Positions 9,210-18,327 of a DNA stretch of 64,000 nt are shown here, piece by piece. The position numbers and the translations under genes were made by a program. The notes under the pieces are model-generated. The model was not told where the DNA came from. It was given only the letters and a program-made list of their open reading frames with translations, and made no database searches. Positions within the stretch are counted from its first letter, which is position 1. Every line of letters begins with the position of its first letter. This DNA comes from JANQIO01 sp965601975 (GTDB lineage Bacteria > Pseudomonadota > Gammaproteobacteria > Pseudomonadales > Halieaceae): the NCBI GenBank assembly GCA_965601975.1, contig OZ271856.1, positions 186,001 through 250,000 of the forward strand, given 5' to 3'.

Positions 9210-9327
9210 GCGGCGGCTTATACGCCATCGGAATTATCGATGGGGTGATATAACAAAATAATATATACCTATAACTAAAAAGTATATTACAGTATGTCTC
9301 GTGATCAACGATTGCGAGGGCATCGCC
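9210..9327. promoter_or_regulatory. AT-rich palindromic operator/promoter region of the sulfide operon
   Basis: This short gap is strikingly AT-rich against GC-rich surroundings. It contains an imperfect palindrome, TAATATATAC (9259-9268) opposed to GTATATTA (9282-9289), with ATATAC/GTATAT as the perfect core. TATATT at 9284-9289 could double as a -10 element. Upstream, CCATCG and CGATGG (9225-9243) form a small hairpin without a T-run. AT-rich palindromes ahead of persulfide-dioxygenase/sulfurtransferase genes are the usual binding sites of ArsR-family persulfide sensors (BigR/SqrR type). No regulator gene is in the window, so the assignment is inferred. Confidence 0.5.
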
Positions 9328-10227
9328 ATGACAGCGCCAGAAACCCTGCCTGCACTGCTCGAACAGGCACCCGAAGTCACCGCGTTCTTCGACGAGCAAA
9401 CCTACACCTTTTCCTATGTCGTGACGGACAGCGCTACCGGGCGTTGCGCGATCATCGACTCGGTCATGAACTTCGACCAGCCCTCGGGCACCACCAGCTT
9501 CGAGAGTGCCGACGAGATCATCGCCCACGTGCGGGAAAACGACCTGACCGTGGACTGGATCCTCGAAACCCATGTTCACGCCGATCACCTGTCGGCTGCT
9601 CCCTACCTGAAGGAGGCCCTGGGCGGCCAGGTTGGCATTGGCAGCAACATTACTGTGGTGCAGGAGACCTTCGGCAAGGTCTTCAACGAGGGCACCGAAT
9701 TCCAGCGCGACGGGTCCCAGTTCGACCGCCTGTTCCAGGACAACGACACGTTCCAGATCGGCGAGCTGGTGGGCACCGCCTGGCATACACCCGGCCACAC
9801 GCCCGCCTGCATGACTTTTGTCATCGGCAACGCTGTGTTTGTCGGTGACACCCTGTTCATGCCCGACAGCGGTACTGCGCGGGTCGACTTCCCCGGTGGC
9901 GATGCGCACACGCTCTACGAATCCATCCAGCGCGTTCTCAGCCTGCCTGAGGAAACCCGGCTGTTCATGTGCCATGACTACGGCCCCGACGGTCGCGAGT
10001 ACCAGTACGAGACCACCGTCGGAGAGGAGCGTCGCAACAATATTCACGTCCGTGAAGGCGTGCCCGAAAGCGAGTTCATCGAGATGCGGGAGGCCCGGGA
10101 CAAGACGCTCGGTATGCCGCAGCTGATCCTGCCCTCGTTGCAGGTGAACATGCGCGCGGGTCACCTGCCCCCGGCAGAGGAGACCGGCCAGGTCTACCTG
10201 AAGCTGCCCGTCAACGCGTTCAAATAG
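9328..10227 (+). CDS. Metallo-beta-lactamase fold persulfide dioxygenase (ETHE1/Blh-like)
   Basis: A 299-aa MBL-fold enzyme with the metal motif THVHADH (H82, H84, D86, H87), a later HTPGHT histidine, GDTLF and CHDY, which is the order found in ETHE1-type persulfide dioxygenases and Blh proteins. The family oxidises glutathione persulfide to sulfite and glutathione using a mono-iron site in the cytoplasm. I chose ATG 9328 because GAGGG lies seven bases upstream; a GTG 27 bases earlier lacks a site. It is the first gene of a three-gene operon with a sulfide:quinone oxidoreductase fusion 18 bp downstream and a SulP transporter, which strongly supports a sulfide-oxidation role. Confidence 0.88.
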   Translation: MTAPETLPALLEQAPEVTAFFDEQTYTFSYVVTDSATGRCAIIDSVMNFDQPSGTTSFESADEIIAHVRENDLTVDWILETHVHADHLSAAPYLKEALGGQVGIGSNITVVQETFGKVFNEGTEFQRDGSQFDRLFQDNDTFQIGELVGTAWHTPGHTPACMTFVIGNAVFVGDTLFMPDSGTARVDFPGGDAHTLYESIQRVLSLPEETRLFMCHDYGPDGREYQYETTVGEERRNNIHVREGVPESEFIEMREARDKTLGMPQLILPSLQVNMRAGHLPPAEETGQVYLKLPVNAFK

Positions 10228-10245
10228 GCCCGGAGGTAGCAAGAA

Positions 10246-11922
10246 GTGGATATCAAACAGGTCACCGAGCAGTTCGCCGTTTCCGACCAGGTGCTGCCGG
10301 AGGAAATCCCGCAGATCGCCGCGTCCGGCTTCAAGTCCATTATCTGCAATCGCCCGGACGGCGAGGGGTCGGATCAGCCGACGATCGTGGAGATCGAGCA
10401 GGCCGCGGCCGAGGCGGGCCTGGAATGCCGCTATCTGCCGGTGGTCAGCGGGCGCGTCAGCGAGTTCGACATGTCGAGTTTTGCCCGGGAACTGGACGAG
10501 CTGCCGGGTCCGGTGTTGGCCTTCTGCCGCACCGGCAATCGCTCCATGACCCTGTGGGCCATGGCGGAAGCTCGCCGCGGCGCCGCGGTGGAGGGTATCG
10601 TCGAGCAGGCGAAGCTGCTGGGCTTCGACATGTCCGGCATCGCCCGCAAGCTGGCCGGTGAAAAGCTTAACGGTAGCAACAAGACCAAAACCTGGGACGT
10701 GCTGATTGTCGGCGGCGGCGCCGGCGGCATTGCCGCAGCCGCGAGCCTGCTGGCGCGCGACGGCGACCTGGATATCGCCATCGTCGATCCCGCCGAGGTT
10801 CACTACTACCAGCCGGGCTGGACCCTGGTGGGCGCCGGCGTCTTCGATTCCGGTCATACGGTCAAGACCATGGCCTCGCTGATCCCCGAGGGGGTGGAGT
10901 GGATCAAGGACGCGGTCATGGCCTTCGAGCCCGAGCAGAACCAGCTGGTGCTGGAGAACTGCCGACGGCTGTCCTACAAGCGTTTGATCGTGGCGCCCGG
11001 CATCAAGCTGGACTGGCACGCGGTGGAAGGCCTGGCGGAGACCCTGGGCCACAACGGCGTCACCTCCAACTACCGCTTCGACCTGGCGCCCTATACCTGG
11101 CACCTGGTGCAGCACCTGGGCGGCGGCCGGGCACTGTTTACCCAGCCCCCGATGCCCATCAAGTGCGCCGGCGCACCGCAGAAAGCCATGTACCTGTCCT
11201 GCGACCACTGGTTCCGCGAAGGGCGCCTCGACAACATCGAGGTCGAGTTCTACAACGCCGGCGGTGTGCTGTTTGGCGTCAAGGACTATGTGCCCGCGCT
11301 GATGGAATACGTGGAGCGCTACAACGCGCAGCTCCGGTTCAACCACCGGCTGACCCGTATCGATGGTCCGGCCCATACGGCCTGGTTCGAGTACACCGAC
11401 GACAAGGGTGTCGCTCATTCGGTGCAGCGTGAGTTCGACATGATCCACGTCTCGCCGCCCCAGTGCGCGCCGGACTTTATTGCCGACAGCCCGCTGGCGG
11501 ACGAAGCCGGCTGGGTGGACGTGGACCAGAACACCCTGCGCCACAAGCGTTTCGAAAACATCTGGTCACTGGGCGACGCGATGAATGCGCCCAATGCCAA
11601 GACCGCCGCTGCCGCGCGCATGCAGGCACCGGTAGTGGCAAACAACCTGCTGGAAGATGCGGGCCTTGTCAGCGGCATTGCCCACTACAACGGCTATGGC
11701 TCCTGTCCGCTCACGGTCGAGCGCGGCAAGATCGTGCTGGCGGAATTCGGCTACGGCGGCAAGCTGCTGCCCAGCTTCCCCAGCTGGTTGATCAACGGCA
11801 AACGTCCGTCCAGCTTGGCCTGGCTGCTGAAGGAGAAGATCCTGCCGCCGGTGTACTGGAAGGCCATGCTCAAGGGTCGCGAGTGGCTGGCGCGGCCGGA
11901 GAAAACCCTGCCGACTGCCTGA
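10246..11922 (+). CDS. DUF442 (phosphatase/sulfurtransferase-like) fused to type II sulfide:quinone oxidoreductase
   Basis: A 558-aa two-domain protein. Residues 1-130 are a DUF442 domain with the loop FCRTGNRS (C94, R99), a cysteine-arginine active loop also found in Blh proteins. From about residue 148 there is an FAD flavoprotein: GGGAGG at 155-160, then C307 in IKCAGAPQK and C487 in YGSCPL, followed by a VLAEF segment. These match the redox cysteine pair and surroundings of mitochondrial SQOR (type II SQR). The expected reaction is sulfide oxidation to a persulfide with electrons to quinone, and the DUF442 cysteine could relay sulfane sulfur. It starts with GTG 10246 behind GGAGG. Such fusions are often annotated 'tyrosine phosphatase/oxidoreductase'. 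Confidence 0.9.
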   Translation: MDIKQVTEQFAVSDQVLPEEIPQIAASGFKSIICNRPDGEGSDQPTIVEIEQAAAEAGLECRYLPVVSGRVSEFDMSSFARELDELPGPVLAFCRTGNRSMTLWAMAEARRGAAVEGIVEQAKLLGFDMSGIARKLAGEKLNGSNKTKTWDVLIVGGGAGGIAAAASLLARDGDLDIAIVDPAEVHYYQPGWTLVGAGVFDSGHTVKTMASLIPEGVEWIKDAVMAFEPEQNQLVLENCRRLSYKRLIVAPGIKLDWHAVEGLAETLGHNGVTSNYRFDLAPYTWHLVQHLGGGRALFTQPPMPIKCAGAPQKAMYLSCDHWFREGRLDNIEVEFYNAGGVLFGVKDYVPALMEYVERYNAQLRFNHRLTRIDGPAHTAWFEYTDDKGVAHSVQREFDMIHVSPPQCAPDFIADSPLADEAGWVDVDQNTLRHKRFENIWSLGDAMNAPNAKTAAAARMQAPVVANNLLEDAGLVSGIAHYNGYGSCPLTVERGKIVLAEFGYGGKLLPSFPSWLINGKRPSSLAWLLKEKILPPVYWKAMLKGREWLARPEKTLPTA

Positions 11923-11926
11923 CCCG

Positions 11927-13678
11927 ATGAGCAGACGTTCCCTCACATTGCCGTGCTTCGACTGGATGCAGGGCTACCGGCGAGAGGACCTGGGCAGCGA
12001 CCTGGTGGCGGCGACCATCGTCACCGTCATGCTGATTCCCCAGTCCCTCGCCTACGCGCTGTTGGCGGGCGTGCCGGCGCAGATGGGTCTCTATGCCACG
12101 ATCCTGCCGCTGGCGGTCTACGCCCTGCTGGGTACCAGCCGCACCCTGTCGGTGGGTCCGGTGGCGGTGATTTCGCTGATGTCGGCGACGGCGGTCGGCG
12201 ACGTGGTGGCGCGCACCGGCGCGGACTATGTCACCGCCAGCATCGCGCTGGCCATGCTGTCGGGGCTGGTGCTGATCCTCATGGGCGTCCTGCGCTTCGG
12301 CTTCCTCGTGAACTTCCTCTCCCACCCGGTGGTGGCGGGATTTATTACCGCCTCGGGAATCATTATCGCCGTGGGACAGCTGCGCCACCTGCTGGGAATC
12401 GACGCCCACGGCGACAACCTGCTGGTGCTGGGTAGTTCCCTCGCGGAGAATCTCGACGCGACCAATGTTGTGACGCTAGCGCTCGGCGTCATCGCGCTGT
12501 CCTTGCTGATCCTGGCACGCCGCCCGATGCACTCCCTGCTTAAAGGGCTGGGTCTGTCGGACAGCTGGTCAAACTTCCTCTGCAAGGCCAGCCCGGTATT
12601 CGTGGTCATCATCACCACACTGCTGGCCTGGGGCCTGGCTCTGGGTAACGAGGGTGTCGCACTGGTCGGTGAAGTGCCCAGCGGCTTGCCTTCGCTGGCC
12701 CTCCCCGCGCTGCTGCCCTCCCTGTGGCTTGAACTGCTGGACAGCGCCGTGCTGATTTCGATCATCGGCTACGTGGAAAGCGTTTCGGTGGGCAAGACCC
12801 TCGCGGCCAAGCGTCGCCAGCGCATCGAGCCCAACCAGGAACTCATCGGCCTGGGCGCTGCCAACCTCGCCTCCGCCGCCTCGGGCGGTTTCCCGGTGAC
12901 CGGTGGCTTCTCCCGTTCCGTGGTGAATTTCGACGCCGGCGCGGTGACGCCCGCCGCCAGCCTGTTCGCCGCCGGCGGTATTGCCCTGGCGGCAATGTTC
13001 CTCACCCCATTCCTGTACTACCTGCCGAAGGCGACCCTCGCGGCGGTGATCATCGTGGCGGTGTGGTCGCTGGTGGACTTCTCCCACCTGGTGCGGGCCT
13101 GGCGCTATGCCCGTACTGACTTTGTTGCCATTGCCACGACCATTGCGGTCACCCTGCTGCAGGGTGTCGAGATGGGTGTGATGTGCGGGGTCGGCGCCTC
13201 CCTGGTGCTGCATCTCTACGAGACCTCCAGGCCCCATATGGCCGTGGTGGGCGAAGTGCCCGGCACCGAGCACTTCCGCAACATCGAGCGCCACGAGGTG
13301 GTCACCCACGACAGCATTCTCTCCCTGCGGGTGGACGAGAGCCTCTACTTCGCCAACGCCACCTATATCGAGGATTCGATCTACGCGCTGGTCGCCGACA
13401 ACCCGAAGCTTCGCGACGTGGTGTTGATGTGCCCGGCGGTGAATGCCATCGACCTCAGTGCGCTGGAGGTACTGGAGTCGGTGAACGAACAGCTCGCGGA
13501 TTCGGGCATCCGGCTGCACCTGAGTGAGGTGAAGGGCCCGGTGATGGACTGCCTGCAAAAGACCGACTTACTGGAGAAGCTCAGCGGCAAGGTGTTCCTG
13601 ACCCAGCACCAGGCGATCGAGACCCTGTCCGGCGACCCGCCGAAACCGAAACTGGCCCTGGCCCAGCAGGCTTCCTGA
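11927..13678 (+). CDS. SulP family anion transporter with STAS domain
   Basis: A 583-aa transporter of the SLC26/SulP family. The N-terminal part begins LPCFDWMQGYRREDLGSDLVA, then IPQSLAYALLAG in the first membrane helix and LSVGPVAVIS further on, all typical of SulP; roughly 10-14 membrane helices run to about residue 430. The C-terminal STAS domain (about 455-570) contains NAIDLSALEVLESV. It starts 4 bp after the SQR fusion stop, so it is co-translated with the sulfide genes. SulP proteins move sulfate or other anions; here export of the sulfite or sulfate made by the upstream enzymes is a plausible inference. Confidence 0.9.
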   Translation: MSRRSLTLPCFDWMQGYRREDLGSDLVAATIVTVMLIPQSLAYALLAGVPAQMGLYATILPLAVYALLGTSRTLSVGPVAVISLMSATAVGDVVARTGADYVTASIALAMLSGLVLILMGVLRFGFLVNFLSHPVVAGFITASGIIIAVGQLRHLLGIDAHGDNLLVLGSSLAENLDATNVVTLALGVIALSLLILARRPMHSLLKGLGLSDSWSNFLCKASPVFVVIITTLLAWGLALGNEGVALVGEVPSGLPSLALPALLPSLWLELLDSAVLISIIGYVESVSVGKTLAAKRRQRIEPNQELIGLGAANLASAASGGFPVTGGFSRSVVNFDAGAVTPAASLFAAGGIALAAMFLTPFLYYLPKATLAAVIIVAVWSLVDFSHLVRAWRYARTDFVAIATTIAVTLLQGVEMGVMCGVGASLVLHLYETSRPHMAVVGEVPGTEHFRNIERHEVVTHDSILSLRVDESLYFANATYIEDSIYALVADNPKLRDVVLMCPAVNAIDLSALEVLESVNEQLADSGIRLHLSEVKGPVMDCLQKTDLLEKLSGKVFLTQHQAIETLSGDPPKPKLALAQQAS

Positions 13679-13681
13679 GGT

Positions 13682-14806
13682 CTATTCCGTCGATGCCACG
13701 TCTTCCACCGGCGCCACGTCGATGATGATCTTGCCGCTGGCGCGGCGGCTCAGGGAATGGCGCATCGCCTCGGCGGTTTCGCTCAAGGGATAGTGCCGGT
13801 CGATCACCGTGCGGACGTCTCCCGAGGCCATCATTCTGGTCACTGCGGCGAGGTCTTCCGGGTCTATGTTCGCTGTGAAGGACATGAGTTCCTGGTCCAC
13901 GAACATATTGGCGATACCCGCCTTGACGCCCACGACGAACGGCGCGATCCAGTTGCCCTTTGCTCCGCCCACGATCACCAGCCTGCCGTTTGATGTCAGC
14001 ACATCCCGGTTATCCATGGGGGCGTGGTTGCCCACCATGTCGACGATCAGGTCGAAGGTCTGGCCGCTCTCCAGGTAGTTCTCTTCCTTGTAGTTGAACA
14101 CCTGATCGGCGCCCAGCGACTTTACCAGCTCGACGTTGCGACCGCTGCAGACACCGGTGACGTGTGCGCCCATGGCCTTCGCTATCTGGACGGCGTAGGT
14201 GCCAACGCCACCCGAGGCCCCGTTGATGAGCACCCGCTGACCTGGCTGCAGCTGACCGTGGTCGCGCAATGCCTGTATCGCCGTAGCGCCGGCAATCGGT
14301 ACGCCTGCCGCCTGTTCAAAGCTGACGTCCTCCGGGATGCGCGCAATAGACCCGGTGGCACTCCGCACCAGGTACTCTGAGAAAGCGTGGGCGGCACCGC
14401 CGAAGACGCGGTCGCCGGGCTCGAGTTCGGTCACGTCTTCGCCGACTGCGATGACAGTGCCGGCGAAATCCCTGCCGATGCGCGGGTCATCGGGGGCGCC
14501 GATGCCCGCGATCAGGCGCAGGACGTAGGGAGATCCCGTCATGAAGTGCACATCCAGCGGGTTCACGCTGGCGAATGCTACCTTTACCAGCACCTGGTCG
14601 GCCTTGGGGGTCGGAATCTCGGCCCGGTGATACTGCAGGACATCCGGGGATCCGTAGCAGGGGCGGAACACGCCCATCATGGTGTTGTCGCCAGCCTGCA
14701 CCTCGCTGGGTGCGGGGCAGTCTGAGGTATAGGAAAGCGTAAAGGCGAGGGCGACGACGCCCAGGACGATCAGGCCGCCGAGGGCCTTGAGGATACGACG
14801 CAGCAC
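13682..14806 (-). CDS. Membrane-anchored MDR-family NAD(P)-dependent dehydrogenase/quinone reductase
   Basis: A 374-aa medium-chain dehydrogenase. The N-terminus has a single hydrophobic segment (about residues 8-27) after a basic start (MLRRILK), suggesting an inner-membrane anchor or uncleaved signal. The catalytic GroES-like part follows from about residue 44, with NPLDVHF and GRDFAGTV, and the Rossmann motif INGASGGVGTYA. It lacks the cysteine/histidine zinc ligands of classic alcohol dehydrogenases and looks like the quinone-reductase subgroup. It converges on the SulP gene with a 3-bp gap. The substrate is unknown. Confidence 0.82.
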   Translation of the reverse strand: MLRRILKALGGLIVLGVVALAFTLSYTSDCPAPSEVQAGDNTMMGVFRPCYGSPDVLQYHRAEIPTPKADQVLVKVAFASVNPLDVHFMTGSPYVLRLIAGIGAPDDPRIGRDFAGTVIAVGEDVTELEPGDRVFGGAAHAFSEYLVRSATGSIARIPEDVSFEQAAGVPIAGATAIQALRDHGQLQPGQRVLINGASGGVGTYAVQIAKAMGAHVTGVCSGRNVELVKSLGADQVFNYKEENYLESGQTFDLIVDMVGNHAPMDNRDVLTSNGRLVIVGGAKGNWIAPFVVGVKAGIANMFVDQELMSFTANIDPEDLAAVTRMMASGDVRTVIDRHYPLSETAEAMRHSLSRRASGKIIIDVAPVEDVASTE

Positions 14807-14830
14807 GAGAACTCCAGATGACAGCGATGT

Positions 14831-14842
14831 TGTTGCGCAACA
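14831..14842. promoter_or_regulatory. 12-bp perfect palindrome upstream of the MDR dehydrogenase
   Basis: TGTTGCGCAACA is a perfect 12-bp palindrome lying 25-36 bases before the dehydrogenase start codon, in the short gap between that gene and the CBS gene. The position suits a repressor operator over the promoter or leader. No regulator is nearby, and the site is short enough to be chance. Confidence 0.3.
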
Positions 14843-14908
14843 GCTTACAGCAAGTCGCCGCGAGCCTCAGTGCATTCTGTCGTTCGCGTGGAGCGCTTCA
14901 ACGCGTGA

Positions 14909-15310
14909 TCAGGCGCCGAAATCCCTCGCGGCCTTCAGCAGCTGCCGGCAGGTGACCTGGCCAATCAGGCGTCCGTCCTCGACTACCGGGCGGCGGCGCT
15001 TTTTCTTCGCCAGCATGTCCTGCGCGACATCGGTGATGTCCTCGTGCGGGTTGGCTACCACGAGGTTGTCGGCAGCCATGTAATCCCTGACCAGGCCGAT
15101 GCCGCCTTCGCTGTAGCTGGCCTGCAGCATGGCGCGCAGGCAGTCCAGCTCCGACAGGATGCCCACCAGGCGCTGACCCTCGCCGACCACGCACAGGCCC
15201 GAGATCTTGTTATCGATGATCAGCTTGATGGCCTCGCCCATGGTGGCATTTTCGCTCACGGTGAGAGGGTGGGTGAGCATGTAGTCCTTCAGTTCTACAG
15301 ACCGCAACAT
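14909..15310 (-). CDS. CBS-domain pair protein
   Basis: A 133-aa protein made of two CBS motifs. The first covers roughly residues 6-66 (DYMLTHPLTV, ISGLCVVGEGQRLVGILSE), the second about 75-130 (DYMAADNLVVANPHEDI, RRRPVVEDGRLIGQVT). Stand-alone CBS pairs bind adenine nucleotides and act as energy or ligand sensors, usually on a partner protein that cannot be identified from sequence. I chose ATG 15310 because GGAGG precedes it by about seven bases; upstream in-frame codons lack similarity. It sits 28 bp after nuoN on the same strand, so it may be read from the nuo transcript. Confidence 0.9.
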   Translation of the reverse strand: MLRSVELKDYMLTHPLTVSENATMGEAIKLIIDNKISGLCVVGEGQRLVGILSELDCLRAMLQASYSEGGIGLVRDYMAADNLVVANPHEDITDVAQDMLAKKKRRRPVVEDGRLIGQVTCRQLLKAARDFGA

Positions 15311-15338
15311 AGTTAACCTCCGCGCTCCAATGAGCATT

Positions 15339-16787
15339 TCACGTTAAAAGTATAGTTCTTAACAGGTCCATCAACGGGGCCGGAATAATCCCCAGGTACA
15401 ACATGGCCAGCACCAGGCCGTAGCAGGTAAGCCGCGCCGGCCAGCTGGGCGGCGAGGCTGCGTCAGCATTGGCTTCCGCCTGGCGCGTCATCTGGAAGAC
15501 CAGCCGCAGGTAGTAGTAGATGCTGATGCCGCTGCCGATCACCAGCAGTGCCAGCAGGCCCCACAGGGCGCTGCTGATGCCGGCGGTAAACAGGTAGAAC
15601 TTGCCGATGAATCCTGCCGTGAGCGGTATCCCCGCCAGGGACAGCAGCGACACCGTGAACAGCAGCGACAATCCCGGCTGTTTCCAGAACAGGCCGCTGA
15701 GGTGTTCGACCCGATCCAGCTCCCTTGCGCCGCTGGCGCGGGACAGAAGACCCAACAGGGTAAACGCCGCCAGCACCGTCACGGTGTAAGCCACCAGGTA
15801 ATAGCCCGCCGCTTCAACCGCCAGCCCGGCGTCGGCAGCAAGCCCCGCGGCGATCAGCACGATCAACAGGTAGCCGATGTGGGCGATGGAGGAGTAGGCC
15901 AGGATGCGCTTGATGTTGTCCTGCAGCAGGGCCAGCAGGTTGCCCACCAGCATCGATGCGCCGGCCAGCAGCGCTACCACGGTAACCAGTCCCGGCAGCT
16001 CGTAGAGCCCTGACTCGATCCACCAGCGCAGCAGTGCGGCGAACACCGCGCCCTTGGATACCGCGGCCATGTACCCGGCGATCGGTGCCGGCGCGCCTTC
16101 ATAGACGTCCGGCGTCCACATGTGGAAGGGCACTGCGCTCAGCTTGAAGCCGAGGCCCGATATGATCATGACGCCGCTGGCAGTCAGCAGGAAACCGCGG
16201 CCGGGCAGGTCCCCGCGCAGCGCCTCTCCGATGGCGGCGTAGTCCAGTGTGCCCAGCGCCGCATAGAGCAGCGCGAAGCCGAACAGGTAGGTGGCGGACG
16301 ATGCGGCGGACAACACCAGGTATTTGATGCCGGCTTCCAGCGGCAGCTGCAGGCGATCGGGATAGGCGATCAGCGCATACAGGGACACCCCCATCAGCTC
16401 GAGGCCCAGCAGCAGGGATGCGAAATGGCTGGCGTAGGCCAGGGTCGCCGCGCCCAGCACCGACAGCAGCAGGAGCAGGAACAGCTCCTCGTTCTGGCCG
16501 GGCCGGGAGCGCAGGTAATCCCGCGACACCACCACCGTGACAAATCCGCAGGCGGAGAACAGGGCCGTGAAGAACAGGGCGTAGCCGTCCGCCATCAGTA
16601 GTGGCGTCACCGCCATGGGAATTTCGGCGCGGGCGTAGACACAGGCGACCACCGCCAGGGCCGTCGTTGCCACGGTAATGATCCAGGCGAGTTCGTCGCT
16701 GCGGCGCACGGAGATCGCCAGCATCAGGACGACCGCGCCGCTGGCCAGGACCAGCAGCGGCGCCGTCGCCAGCCAGGCGCCGCTCAC
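15339..16787 (-). CDS. nuoN: NADH-quinone oxidoreductase subunit N
   Basis: The antiporter-like membrane subunit of complex I, about 482 aa (E. coli NuoN 485). The proton-channel region around KLSAVPFHMWTPDVYEGAP is present, with the conserved lysine ahead of PFHMW. I prefer GTG 16787: GGGGAG lies six bases upstream and the following residues (SGAWLATAPLLVL, ending MLAISVRR) align in length with E. coli NuoN. In-frame ATGs at 16802 and 16814 and a TTG at 16850, inside nuoM, are alternatives. Last gene of the nuo operon. Confidence 0.93.
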   Translation of the reverse strand: MSGAWLATAPLLVLASGAVVLMLAISVRRSDELAWIITVATTALAVVACVYARAEIPMAVTPLLMADGYALFFTALFSACGFVTVVVSRDYLRSRPGQNEELFLLLLLSVLGAATLAYASHFASLLLGLELMGVSLYALIAYPDRLQLPLEAGIKYLVLSAASSATYLFGFALLYAALGTLDYAAIGEALRGDLPGRGFLLTASGVMIISGLGFKLSAVPFHMWTPDVYEGAPAPIAGYMAAVSKGAVFAALLRWWIESGLYELPGLVTVVALLAGASMLVGNLLALLQDNIKRILAYSSIAHIGYLLIVLIAAGLAADAGLAVEAAGYYLVAYTVTVLAAFTLLGLLSRASGARELDRVEHLSGLFWKQPGLSLLFTVSLLSLAGIPLTAGFIGKFYLFTAGISSALWGLLALLVIGSGISIYYYLRLVFQMTRQAEANADAASPPSWPARLTCYGLVLAMLYLGIIPAPLMDLLRTILLT

Positions 16788-16833
16788 GGCTGGACTCCCC
16801 ATTGGCTGGAGCATGCGCCCAGGTAGTGATGTC

Positions 16834-18327
16834 TCACCGGGATTCTCCAATCAAGCCCGTGACCACGGGCTGGGCCAGTTCGAGCACCGGCTGGGGGTTC
16901 ACACCCAGCCACACCAGCAGGACGACCATCGCCAGCATGGTTGAAAGCTCCCGGGTGCCGTAGTCGGGCAATGAGGGCCGCTCAACGGGCGCACCCTGAA
17001 AACTCTTTTGCACCAGCATCAGCGCATAGATCGCACCGGTGATGAGGCCCAGGGCGGCGATCGCGGTCATCACCGGCGCCACCTGGAACAGGCCCAGCAG
17101 CACCAGGAACTCCGCCACGAAGTTGCCCAGCCCCGGCAGGCCCAGGGCCGCCAGGGCGAAGAACAGGGTGCAGGCACCCATGCGCGGCATGTCGGCCCAG
17201 AGGCCGCCCATCTGGTCCAGCTCCCGCGTGTGCAGGCGCTGCTGCAGTGCGCCGGCAATGCTGAACAGCGCCGCCGAGCTGATGCCGTGGGCCACCATCT
17301 GGATGACCGCGCCCTGCACGGCGAGCGTGTTCCAGGCGTAGAGGCCCAGCAGCACGAAGCCCATGTGGCTGACACTGGAATAGGCCACCAGGCGCTTGAA
17401 GTCGGATTGCCCGAAGGCGAGCACCGCGCCGTACACCACACCGGCGACGCCCAGCGTCATGGCGATGGGCGCGAAGTCGGCGGCGGCCTGGGGAAACAGC
17501 GGTATGGCAAAGCGCAGTAGCCCGTACGCGCCGGTTTTCAGCAGGACCCCGGCCAGGATGACGCTGCCGGCGGTGGGTGCCTGGGTGTGGGCATCCGGCA
17601 GCCAGGTGTGTACCGGGAAGGCGGGCAGCTTCACGGTGAAGGCGATGAAGAAACCCAGCATGACCCAGAACCCGAGCGCCGGGTCCAGCTCCGTGCCCAG
17701 CAGGTCGAAGTAGGAGAAACTGTAGCGGCCGGTGGCCTCCGCGTTGATGTGCGCCAGCACCAGCACGGACACCAGCATCAGCAGTCCCGAGAACTGCGTG
17801 AAGATGAAGAACTTCATCGCCGCCATGGCCCGTTGCTCGTGGCCCCAGATGGCGATCAGCAGGTACATCGGTACCAGCATCACTTCCCAGAAGACGAAGA
17901 ACAGGAACAGGTCCAGGGCCAGGAACACGCCCAGCACCCCGGTCAGGCTCCACAGCAGGTTGGCCTGGAAGAAGCCGCGCCGCTCCTTGATCTCGTTCCA
18001 GGACGCCATCACCGCGACCAGGCCCAATACCAGAGTCAGCACCACCAGGATCAGGCTGAGCCCGTCCATCGCCAGCTCGAAGCGAATGCCGAAGCGCGGC
18101 ATCCACTCCAGCCGCAGGTGTGCGAGCCAGCTTCCGGCGTCAGCGGGATCGGGCACCAGGCGGAACTGCTCCGCGGGCATGCCCGAGATCTGTGACAGCA
18201 GGTAGAGCAGTGCGATGACCAGCACCGCAACAGACACCTGGCGCGGGGCGTCGCTGTTGAAGCGCTCGCTGGCCCAGGCCAGCGCACCGCCCAGGAGAAG
18301 AATGCCGATGAGATTGGCCAGGAACAT
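16834..18327 (-). CDS. nuoM: NADH-quinone oxidoreductase subunit M
   Basis: The second large antiporter-like subunit of the complex I membrane arm, about 497 aa. It contains the conserved glutamate helix FVFWEVMLVPMYLLIAIWG and the channel motif FTVKLPAFPVHTWLPDAH with the conserved lysine. I chose ATG 18327, which forms a TGATG overlap with the nuoL stop; a GTG one codon earlier (18330) is possible. Length and helix pattern match the family. It pumps protons in concert with NuoL and NuoN during NADH oxidation. Confidence 0.95.
   Translation of the reverse strand: MFLANLIGILLLGGALAWASERFNSDAPRQVSVAVLVIALLYLLSQISGMPAEQFRLVPDPADAGSWLAHLRLEWMPRFGIRFELAMDGLSLILVVLTLVLGLVAVMASWNEIKERRGFFQANLLWSLTGVLGVFLALDLFLFFVFWEVMLVPMYLLIAIWGHEQRAMAAMKFFIFTQFSGLLMLVSVLVLAHINAEATGRYSFSYFDLLGTELDPALGFWVMLGFFIAFTVKLPAFPVHTWLPDAHTQAPTAGSVILAGVLLKTGAYGLLRFAIPLFPQAAADFAPIAMTLGVAGVVYGAVLAFGQSDFKRLVAYSSVSHMGFVLLGLYAWNTLAVQGAVIQMVAHGISSAALFSIAGALQQRLHTRELDQMGGLWADMPRMGACTLFFALAALGLPGLGNFVAEFLVLLGLFQVAPVMTAIAALGLITGAIYALMLVQKSFQGAPVERPSLPDYGTRELSTMLAMVVLLVWLGVNPQPVLELAQPVVTGLIGESR

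Noticed and set aside
9163..11544. 793-codon open frame on the minus strand
   Set aside because: It lies antisense to the dioxygenase and SQR genes, whose motifs are clear. The composition (rich in H, Q, G, V) is what high-GC antisense frames give, and no family motif is visible.
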